Shown: piece by piece, positions 50,101-60,014 of the stretch
How the letters are laid out: each line of letters opens with the position of its first letter
How positions within the stretch are numbered: position 1 is the first letter of the stretch
Assembly: GCA_028551475.1 (NCBI GenBank)
Contig: CM052359.1
Span: 2,729,583-2,793,582 of the forward strand
Direction of reading: 5' to 3'
DNA: 64,000 bases
Origin: Casuarina equisetifolia
Lineage: Eukaryota; Streptophyta; Magnoliopsida; Fagales; Casuarinaceae
Program-made: the position numbers and the translations under genes
The notes under the pieces: generated by a model
What the model saw: the letters and a program-made list of their open reading frames with translations, nothing else
Database searches by the model: none
What the model was told of the DNA's origin: nothing

Positions 50101-52444
50101 AATGTTATGCCATTGTCATGGGCATTCATGACAAATTCAACCCTCAAGCGATCCCTCGTGTCTTTATGGAGTATTTGCCTAATCAAAATAGTTATCGACT
50201 TTTTAACCCTGCCACCAACAAATGTTTTATTAGTCGTGATGTTATTTTTCAGGAGAATATTTTTTCTTTTGCTTTGCAGGTTTCCTAATCATCCTATGTT
50301 GGCTCTACTACCCCTTCACTCCCTATCATACCTTTTAGGGAATCATATTCTCCTTCCCAATTGCCTATTGATGACCTTATCCTTCTTGACATGGCTATGG
50401 ACACTTATGTTTCCTTCGATGCTACTCCTTCCTCCTTTCCTAATGATGTTCCTCCTCTCACCTCATACCTTGATCCTAGCCCTTCCCTCTCCCCAAACTG
50501 CATTGCTCTAATCGACCCATCAAGCCTCCTATTTGGAGTGCTAATTACCTCTGCCCAACCTTTCCTTCTACCTCTCAAACTTTCTTATACCCTATTTCTA
50601 ACTACCTTTCCCTTGACCAATGCTAATCTCATTATCAACATTTCATTGCTTTCATTTTTGTTATTCCTTAGCCTTATTATTTCCATAAGGTTATCCACGA
50701 CCCTAATTAGGTTGTAGCCATGGATAGCAAGCTTGTTGTTCTTAAGGCAAATCACACTTGGGATGTGATTCCTTTACCTTATGGTTGATGTCCCATTGGT
50801 TGTAAATGAGTCTACCAAGTCAAGTATTGTGCTGATGATTTTGTTGAGTGCTATAAGACTCAATTAGTTGCCAAAGGTTATAGTCAGCATGAAAGTTTTG
50901 ATTATCAAGACACTTTCTCCCCCACTACTAAGCACATCACCATTCAACTTCTAGTCACTATTATTGCCATTACCCACTGGCCTCTCTTTTAGATAGATGC
51001 CCAAAACACCTTCCTTCATGATGACTTATCTGAGGAGGTCTATATAGAGCTTCCTCTTGGATTTTGCAATCAAATAGAGGAACTTGTTTGTCAATTATGG
51101 AAATCCTTGTATGATTTGAATCAAGCCTCTCACCAATGGAATGCCAAGTTTACTGCTACTCTCTACACACATGGCTTCCAACAATCCTAGCATAATTATT
51201 CTCTTTTCACCAAATATCAAGGTAATTCATTCATTGTTTTACTCATCTATGTTGATGATATTCTGATTACATGGAATAACTCAATTGCCATTTTTGATCT
51301 CAAAAGCTACTTGTATTCCAATTTCTCCATAAAGGACATTGGATAGTCAAAAAATTTTCTTGGCATTGAGATTGCTTGATCTCCACATGGAATTTCCTTA
51401 AGCCAGCAAAAGTACACTTTAGAGCTCATTTATAAGGTAGGGTTAGCAAGCTTCAAGCCTTTTGTCATTCCCATGGAGCAAAATAAGAAATTTACAAGCA
51501 TCGAGCATGACGCTAGCTCACTGGAGGATGTTTATGATCCATCATTTAAGGATCCTTCAACCTATCAAAGATTGGTTGGTAAGTTAATTTATTTAACACT
51601 CATTAAACCCGATATCATTTTTTCATGCAGTTTCTTAGTCAATTCATGCATGCACCCAAGTAGTCACACATAGAGGCAGCCATGAAGGTGATCAAAAACC
51701 TCAAGAGTTGCCTAAGTCTTGGACTTATATTCCCATCATCATCCAAGTTGAAACTTAAGGCTTATTGTGATTCTGATTATAGCACTTGTCCCATGACATG
51801 AAGATCAACCATAGGTTTTTGTATCATGCTTGGTGATTCCTTAATATCTTGGTGATCAAAAAAGCAACTTATTATTTCTCTTTCATCCACAGAGGCAAAG
51901 TATTGAGCTATGCAAGTCACTACTTGTGAGATAGTATGGATTATGTGACTACTAAAGGATTTTGGTTTTTATCTTCAACAACCAGCCACAATATTATGTG
52001 ACAATGAGAGAGCAAAGAAAATTAAAGCTAGTTTAATTGTTCATAGGAGGACAAAGCATATTGAAGTTAATTGTCACTATGTGAAAGAAAAATTACAACA
52101 AGGAATCATTACGACCTGTCACTTCTTCACCAAAGAACAACATGCAGATTTATTCACTATAGCCCTTTGTAGCATATAACATTGGCATCTTCTCTCCAAG
52201 CTCGAAGCATTTGATTTATTTAAATCTCCAACTTAAAGGGGAGCGTTATGGAAAGGATTTAAAGATTCTCGTGCACTATATTTGGTTAATTTTATATATG
52301 CAAATTAATGTAAATACTTTCCATATAGGTTTTTCCATATAAGACTCACATAGGCTTGTATATAAAAGCATCATATTGTATGTTTTACTTATTGCAATGC
52401 AATAAAGAATTTTGTCCACTCATTGCCTACATTAGTTTGTTTCA
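47107..52444 (+). mobile_element. Ty1/copia LTR retrotransposon, broken, moderately old
   Basis: The 5' LTR is 47107-47324 and the 3' LTR 52244-52444; both carry gttatggaaagg, tttttccatata and tgcaatgcaata runs. A purine tract aaaggggag precedes the 3' LTR and a tatcacaggctta primer-site-like run follows the 5' LTR. Flanks taact and taacc agree at four of five positions. Parts in order: gag with CCHC-like knuckle (about 47590-48560), protease region (about 48880-49200), integrase (about 49420-50250), reverse transcriptase with YVDDI (about 50720-51340) and RNase H (about 51560-52200). LTRs differ at roughly one in ten positions; breaks are many. The 5' LTR has one extra copy of a 14-bp repeat. 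Confidence 0.85.
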
Positions 52445-52847
52445 TAACCTTACCAACTTACCAAATGATGAGGCATTGATTCAACATTTTCTACTTGAAC
52501 ATGGTTCATAAACAACAAGCTATGATAAAATGTCTTGGCATGTTAACAAAGCCTCATCCCAAGCAAACTAAATAGGATTTCACAAACCATTTCACTGTCT
52601 CTTATTACTAAACGATCATTGCATGCAATTGATAAGACAAAACAAGATCGAAGAGTATAAAGCAACAAGGGCAAGATAGGTTATTCACTTACAGAATTCC
52701 AAGTTTAGCTTGGAACTCTACATAAATCTCTTCAAGTATAATTCAAACATCGCAAGAAAAAGAAATATATTGATGTCAAAATTCAGAATTGACAAAGACC
52801 TCAACCAAAAACTTTGTAATTTGCAATAACAAACTCTAGCCAATATA
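52445..52847. other. Unassigned DNA after copia 2
   Basis: AT-rich, with nothing recognised and no match elsewhere in the window that I could see. Confidence 0.4.
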
Positions 52848-55800
52848 TCCCTTCTGTGAGTAGTCTTACTACTACATTTCTAAGCTCAAACCCCTCTGTT
52901 AAGACTAACCATGCAATTTGAAGAATCCATTTGGGATCCCCTCATAGCTAAACCACTCTGATATCATGAACCGGTGCCTTGGGACTGACCTGTCTAGCCC
53001 CTTACGTACCCGCCTCCTCAGCCTAGAGCCAACAGTCTTCCTCCCATACTGTATCTTGTATGTCTAGAGCCACCGCCTTGCCTTCCCTAAGTGAAAGACA
53101 AGTTCTCTTCCCACCTACCTTTAGTAGCATTATAATCCTAGGCATCTCTTCTCCTTAGAGGTAGATCTAAACCACCACCGCCTATCCTCACTTTTATTGC
53201 TCTCTCATTACTTTTTGTAAGGATTGAAAGCTTCTCTGTCAATTGGAATGCCAAAGCTTGCAATCTCTAGTGTTCAACATCATGGAAGACAATGCATAGG
53301 TTTTTTTTTTTTTGGACATATTTGACACAAAGTGAAAAGGAAGAAAGAAGAAATGAGAATTTTCAATATATTTCCTTCTTACAAAAAATGTATAAGGATT
53401 GTCTCATTTATAATACAAGGACCATAATCTAACTGTAATCAAAATTATAGTCTGATTAAAATCAAAAAAATTATGAAAAAATAAAAGAAAAAATATCTTC
53501 TTATTATGTACAAACTAACTTCTCAAACAATCTAATTCTAACAACAAATAAATCATGTCATATGGTAAGTATGCACAAAGAATTAGAGAAATAATCAAGA
53601 AAAACATATGTGCATAGTAATAACTCTATTTTTAAATAAATAATATAATTTTTGTGAGATAATATTTAAGTTTTTATATATTTATTTAAATCTTTATTTT
53701 TTATGCAACAAATCCTAAAAGAGCATGATAAACAAAGGAGACATGAAGAAAAGAAGCAAGGCACAAGAGGAATAAAAGAAAAATAAGAAGAAGAGAAAGC
53801 AACGTGTAAAAGAGAAGAAAAAAAAAAGGCTAAAAGGCAAAAAGGACAAAAATGTAAATGGAAAAAGGAGAGACATGAATTATCAAGAGAGAATCTAAGG
53901 CTGCGCACAACAATAAAAAACAAAGAGAGAAAACGTCAAAAGGAAGGGGGCGCCGCACAAGAGGAAAAAAAAAAAAAAGGAGGGAGAAGAGAGAGAGAAA
54001 AGGTGCCGCCGGAACCAAGACCAAGAGATGAAAAAGAAAAGAAAAAAAAAATGAGAGGTGCGACAACTTACCTCTACCTCGTACCATTCTTGATTTTGGT
54101 TTGATTTGTAAAAATTTTACAAATAATTCTTAAAAAAAAAAGACCGTGATAACTTTCTTATTTTTCTTTTATTTAAGATATTTTGCTTAATTTCTATTAT
54201 TGTTATGTTTTGTTATTTTATTATGTTTTAGTTTTCTTTTGTTAAAACAATAATATAGTCCAACTACAATGAGGTAAATTTTATAAATTTTTATACTTTG
54301 CATGATATTTATTTATGTGAAATTGTATATTACTATGTTTAATGTTTTTAAATGATTAACTACTACTTAAATTATTTAATTTGCATATTTGAGACCGATA
54401 GGAAATGATATGCAAATGTTTCTTGTAATATGTAATTATAAATTAAATATGGATAAACATATACCATATTATTTGTGTGACTTTCGGTATAAATTAAGAA
54501 TATTCATAGATCTTAATGTATTTGATTTGTTTCAATTCACGTATAGAGATATAGTGAATTAATAAACTAAATAGGTTTACTATACCTAGATATAGAATAG
54601 TAAATAAATTAAGAAATTCTGTCATCATATAGATATTATTTCTCTTGCAAGCATACAAATCTACATTAGTACCTCGTAGTTATGGTAAAATTGAACGCTC
54701 TAACATATTTCGTGTATTTAGTTTTATTAAATTTAGTTGGTTAGTTTATTTTCTATCAATTTAGTTTGCTAAATAAATTCTAAAAGTTGTTCGCCGTTAG
54801 TAATTAGTTAGCTTAGTAATCATCAATCTCTATGGGAAGATATCTTACTCATCATTATATTAATTGTTTGACATATTTACTTGCATTTAAAATTCACCTG
54901 AACACATAGCTCCAACAATATTACATTTCATGACACTTCCACATCAATAAAGTGACATTTCATTTTCATTCAACCAAACTGGTGTTATAATACCCATTTG
55001 CCTTATTGTACAAATACCGAATCTTGTTGTGTTTCCTCTTAGCTTCTCCTGATTAATATGATAGGCATGGCCGACAGGGAGTCTGCACCAGAAAAGTTTG
55101 TCCAGTTTCTAACTTTGCCGCTAGTCCTTCTTTACCTCACAGGCACAAGTTGTTTTTTATTAAATAAATAAATAATCATAAACACTTTTTAAAAAAAGAT
55201 TCCTAGACTTGATTCCCTTCCAAGAAAGACAAAAGAAGGAAATCTTGAGAGAAGCGTACGGAAATTTGATGATTATTTGGAAAAGACTACTCTAAATACG
55301 TCCCTTCTGTGAGTAGTCTTACTACTACGTTTCTAAGCTCGAACCCCTCTGTTGAGACTGACTATGAGATTTGAAGAATCCATCTGGGATCCCCTCATAG
55401 CTAAACCACTCTGATATCGCGAACCGGTGCCTTGGGACTGACCTGTCCGGCCCCTTGCGTACCCGCCTCCTCAGCCTGGGGCCAACAGTCTTTCCTCCGA
55501 TACCGTATCTTGTACGTCTAGGGCCACCGCCTTGCCTTCCCTGAGTGAAAGACAAGTTCTCTTCCCACCTACCTGCAGTAGCATTATAATCCTGGGTATC
55601 TCTTCTCCTCAGAGGTAGATCCAAACCACCAACGCCTATCCTCACTTCTATTGCTCTCTCATTACTCTCTGCAAGGACTGAAAGCTTCTCTGTCAATTGG
55701 AATGCCAGAGCTTGGAATCTCTAGCGTTCAACATCATGGAAGACAATGCATAGTTTTTTTTTTTTTTTGGACATATTTGGCACAAAGTGAAAAGGAAGAA

Positions 55801-56375
55801 AGAAGAAATGAGAATTTTCAATATATTGCCTTCTTACAAAAATTGTATAAGGATTGTCTCATTTATAATACAAGGACCATAATCAACTGTAATCAAAATT
55901 ATAGTCCAACTAAAACAAAAAAAAAATTATGAAAGAATAAAAGAAAAAATATCTTCCTATTATGTACAAACTAACTTCTCAAACAATCTAATTCTAACAA
56001 CAAATAAATCATGTCATATGGTAAGTATGCACAACGAATTAGAGAAATAATCAAGAAAAACATATGTGCATAGCTCCAACAATATTACATTTCATGACAC
56101 TTCCACATCAATAAAAGAACGACATTTCATTTTCATTCAACCAAAATGGTATTATAATACCCATTTGCCTTATTGTACAAATTGTTTATACCGAATCTTG
56201 TTGTGTTTCCTCTTAGCTTCTCCTGATTGATATGATAGGGAAGGTCGACAGGTAGTCTGCACCAGAAAAGTTTGTCCAGTTTCTAACTTTGCCGCTAGTC
56301 TTTCTTTACCTCACAGGCACAAGTTGTTTTTTATTAAATAAATAAATAATCATAAACACTTTTAAAAAATTGATT
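52848..56375. repeat. Duplicated block, unit about 1.16 kb without the LTR
   Basis: Unit 1 is 52848 to about 55300 (split by a solo LTR) and unit 2 is 55301 to about 56375. Each has a GC-richer stretch of about 550 bp (52848-53400; 55301-55850) ending at a T run, then cluster intergenic sequence equal to 9478-10100. The GC-richer stretch contains a reverse frame of 123 codons in unit 2 (55325-55696) that is not open in unit 1. It may be part of an unrecognised element; it matches nothing else in the window. Confidence 0.7.
53618..54904 (+). mobile_element. Solo LTR, family L, copy 3
   Basis: 1287 bp in the opposite orientation to copies 1 and 2, from a taactctatttt start to a ttcacctgaaca end. 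The perfect 5-bp target duplication catag lies at 53613-53617 and 54905-54909. The sister repeat unit keeps the empty site (gtgcatagctccaac at about 56066), confirming both edges. Fossil; inserted after the block was duplicated. Confidence 0.88.
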
Positions 56376-56863
56376 CCTGTCGACTATCAGTCCAACGAAG
56401 TTTTGTCTCTTCTAAATACGCGAGGTTACAGTTTCAATGAAAAAGATTCGAAAGCTTTGGGCCAAGAGATTCTTCAAAGTCGTACTCCATGTGAAAATTT
56501 GACATAGTAGTAATCGTTTTTTCTTCTTTCTTTTGTTTCCTTGGCGGATGGTGAGCAAAATGACGAGTCCATCTTTGGTGAACGCTATGAACGTTTCCTT
56601 AATTTATTGGTGCCAATTTTTCTGTAATTAATTTTCTATAATAAAAATAAACTCACCAATATTTAGTAACAAACTTCAAAATCTTTTGGTCTTAGATAAT
56701 GCCTACTTCCAATTAAGCCAAACACTTATTAACAAATCAACTTTTATTAAAGATCACTTGGTTACAAGAAAAGAAATTCTCCTCTAACATAAACTTAAAT
56801 GACACTACCGTTTAGAATGAAAAATTTTATGTCATTTTGGTTCAACCAAACTGGTATTATGAC
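56376..56863 (+). repeat. SAMT-cluster intergenic block upstream of gene B
   Basis: It matches about 11890-12375, which lies before the copy 3 promoter, through the shared run ccaaactggtattatgac. At 56863/56864 it ends and the promoter of gene B begins abruptly. Confidence 0.8.
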
Positions 56864-56908
56864 AGTTTGGGAGCCAAAAAAAGTAAAGAACTACATCATT
56901 AGTATTGC

Positions 56909-56915
56909 TATAAAA
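56909..56915 (+). promoter_or_regulatory. TATA box of gene B
   Basis: TATAAAA followed by a G run, 56 bp before the ATG, as in gene A. Only about 45 bp upstream of it are shared with gene A. Confidence 0.75.
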
Positions 56916-56964
56916 GGGGGGCCTGCTGCCAGGTTCAAGGCAGAGAAAGGCAAGTTCCAACACA

Positions 56965-58308
56965 ATGGATGTGGAGAAAGTCTTTCACATGACTGGAGGG
57001 ACTGGAGTAACTAGCTATGCCAAAAATTCCTCCCTCCAGGTCTTCCTACCCTGTCATACAATGTTTATTTACTTAATTTGCAGTACTTGTTTTGGTTACC
57101 TCCTTTTCAATTTTTGTTGAGTTGCAGAAGAGGGCATCTGATATGGTGAAGCACATAACCACAGGAACGATTCAAGAACTTTTTCTTAGTACCACCCCAG
57201 AAAGCATAGGCATAGCTGATTTGGGTTGCGCTTCTGGACCTAATTCCCTGACCATCATCAAAGATATCGTTGAAGCTGTTGAAAGGACTAGCCGTAACAT
57301 CCTGCACCCACCGCCGGAGTTGCGAGTGTACCTTAACGATCTTCCATCAAACGACTTCAACTCAATCTTTAAGGCCTTGCCGGAATTTTATAAGGAGTTC
57401 CAGAGAGAAAAAAATCGTGGGTGTCCCTCTATCTTTATCGGTGGTTATGCTGGTTCCTTTTATGGGAGACTTTTCCCCAACAACTGCTTGCACTTTGTCC
57501 ATTCATCCAACAGTGTGCACTGGCTCTCAAGGGTGAGACCTTTTCTCTCTTTCGCTTTGTCCCTTTTCCACCCCTCACTATGCCCATCAATTTGACAACT
57601 ACTACGTCATGCAGGTTCCTCCAGGACTTTACGACGAACAGGGCAAGTCGATAAACAAAGGCCACGTTTACATCTCTGAATCGAGTCCTCCACAGGTCGC
57701 CCAGGCCTACTATAAGCAATTCCAGGAGCATTTCACGTTGTTCCTTCGCTCAAGGTCTGAAGAGCTAGTTGCAGGAGGGCGAATGGTGCTAATCTTACAG
57801 GGTAGGGAAGGCCAAGCTCATGTTGACAGAGGCAACTATATCTTCTGGAAATTTCTCTCTCAATCCTTCTCCAAACTGGTTTCAGAGGTATTACGAATCT
57901 TATCGTGTAAATTTCTTTAAACAGATATAGACGTGAAAGTGGTAACGATGCCTTCTATTCCTTCTTTTTCTGTAGGGAGAAGTTGAGCAAGAGAAGCTCG
58001 ATTCTTATGACGTGCATTTCTACGCACCATCACGGAATGAAATAGAAGATGAAGTGAAAAAGGAAGGCTCGTTCGAGTTAGACAGGTTCGAGATGATGGA
58101 AATAGAGAGGAATCAGAACGATGGTGAGAACTATGGAAAGGCTGTTGCTCGAACAGTTAGGGCCATCCAAGAATCAATGATTTGCCATCATTTCGGAGAC
58201 AGTATTTTGGACAAATTGTTTGAAAACTATGGAAAGATGTTGGATGAAGAAATTGCCAAAGAGGAAATCAAATCCTTGAATTTTGCTATTGTTCTTAGAA
58301 AATTATGA
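56965..58308 (+). CDS. SABATH methyltransferase, second clade, gene B (recent duplicate of A)
   Basis: Exons are 56965-57039, 57128-57532, 57615-57887 and 57976-58308, giving 361 aa with the same intron lengths as gene A (88, 82, 88). The frame is fully open. By eye it differs from A at about 20-25 residues. SAM motifs are kept ([30 protein letters not shown]). The pocket motif SSYSVHW is SSNSVHW: Tyr153, a substrate-pocket residue in Clarkia SAMT and coffee enzymes, is Asn. The promoter is shared with A for only about 100 bp before the ATG; beyond that it is foreign. A LINE sits 360 bp after the stop. Either a divergent enzyme or a gene early in decay. Confidence 0.92.
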
Positions 58309-58671
58309 TATGAAGGCTATGTAATGCACGTATGTTTTATAATATAGCTTGTGTTTTGGCGTATTTCACTGATGGGGGCGCTTAACCAGGTCCATCTCCG
58401 ACCACAGTGAAATCACAGTTTCTTTTTGTCCTTTCTTTGTTTAAACATCAGTGGTCAGTGCAATCACATCTTCAACCATAACAGAAGAAGAAAGTGGACG
58501 TATTAATTTCAACCACCAACACAAGCAACAAGTGTCCAAGACATAAAACCAAGGCCTTCAACTGGCCGGCTAATTTTGGTCAGTCCACTCGCTTGATCCC
58601 TTTTCCTTTTGTAGTCATAATGAAGCCTTTGGTGCTCACTTATCACGCTTAGAGAAAAAGGAGAAAAAAAA

Positions 58672-59640
58672 ATGATAGGTAGTACAAATACATAATGTTC
58701 CCATAAAGTAGTTTGGCAAATAGTTTGCTCACTAAAAAAGAAAAGGGGTTGGGGTTACCGAATCTTAAACTTTGGAATAACGTTCTTTTAGGACATATGC
58801 TTTAAAATCTCATTAATCTTTCGTATGTTTCTTTATGGAGTAAGTAGATTTACAGCACAAAATGTAAAAGAACTTTAGTAATATAACTTAATATAAAAGG
58901 TTTTATGGTATGGAGTTAGAGAGGTCTTCTCAAACTAAAGCCTATGTTTACTTCAATTATTTGTAAGTCTACCTATTGTTGCAAAGAAATTATCAAGAGC
59001 TTCAACCAATTAATGAAAAGTTAATTGATATGACCTAATTTGGACTAGTGGCATTAGTAAACATAATTTTATTGGACGGCTAGTTTGTCAATATGGACTC
59101 TCTATAGCACAAGTAGTGGTATGATTGCTCCCTTTAATTAACTTATATTGTGATTTTTGTCCACCCCAAGTTGAAAATAAGAGTCATCTTTTTTTTTAAT
59201 GTACATGGACAAGAATAAATTGGAAGACTATCCTTACTCATAATGGAACTTGACGTCATATTGGGGGATGGAAAGAAGAATTACAATAAATAATCAAAGC
59301 AACTAAAGGAAAGAATTTGGCTGCAAAGCTTTTTAAGCTCTTTTTGTTAACTTGTATTTATTGTATATGGGCAGAACGAAATAGAAAACAATTTCAAAAC
59401 AAAATAGTTGACATTCCAATTTTGTTGGCCAAAATAAGAAAAATTGTTTAAGGAAGAACTTATTTATTTCAAAATATTAAATCCTCACAAGAAAATGTCA
59501 TTTTAAGTGAGATTTGAAGGCCTCCAACTTCCACTTTTTGTAGGTTTCGTAAGTCCTATAATATTAGGGTATGCCCTCTTCGCTTTTGTACATACTTCAT
59601 TTTATTAATACAAACTTATATTTCTACCAAGAAAAAATTA
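58672..59640 (+). mobile_element. 5'-truncated L1-type LINE in the 3' flank of gene B
   Basis: It starts near tgataggtagtac and shows late ORF2 (VWQIVCS-like then GLGLPNLKLWNN; later a CIYCIWAERNRKQF run at about 59355-59400, typical of the RT-associated C-terminal region), then a 3' UTR and an A-rich end (aaaataaaataaaataaaa). Gene A's flank is continuous at this point (44380-44400), so the insertion postdates the duplication. Confidence 0.8.
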
Positions 59641-60014
59641 AAATAAAATAAAATAAAAGGTTTGCCATATGAAGACCCAAAGTTGTTTCTCGAGCTATTT
59701 CAATGGAACAATTATGTAGACAAGAAAAGAAAGAAAGCCTTGATGAAAATATGCATAAGACTGAGAATAAGGTAAAGGCAGTCCAATGGTGGTAATCCTG
59801 TGCAAAAACAATTTTTATCTTCATTTTGGTGTGGATGGAAGTATTTAATTTTTCCAAACCATTAATATTCAGTGTACAAGCCACTAGTAGTTAATAGGGA
59901 ATCATGCTAAAAAGATCATGTTGGTTTTGGTTAAGGATCATTTACATATTGTTCTAGAAAATAGCCATTGAAGAAATAAGGATCAGAACTTTTTAAAAAA
60001 AAAAAAAATTGCTA

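Noticed and set aside
53666-54087. Reverse frames rich in Phe, Leu and Ser
   Set aside because: They come from a purine-rich tract inside a solo LTR.
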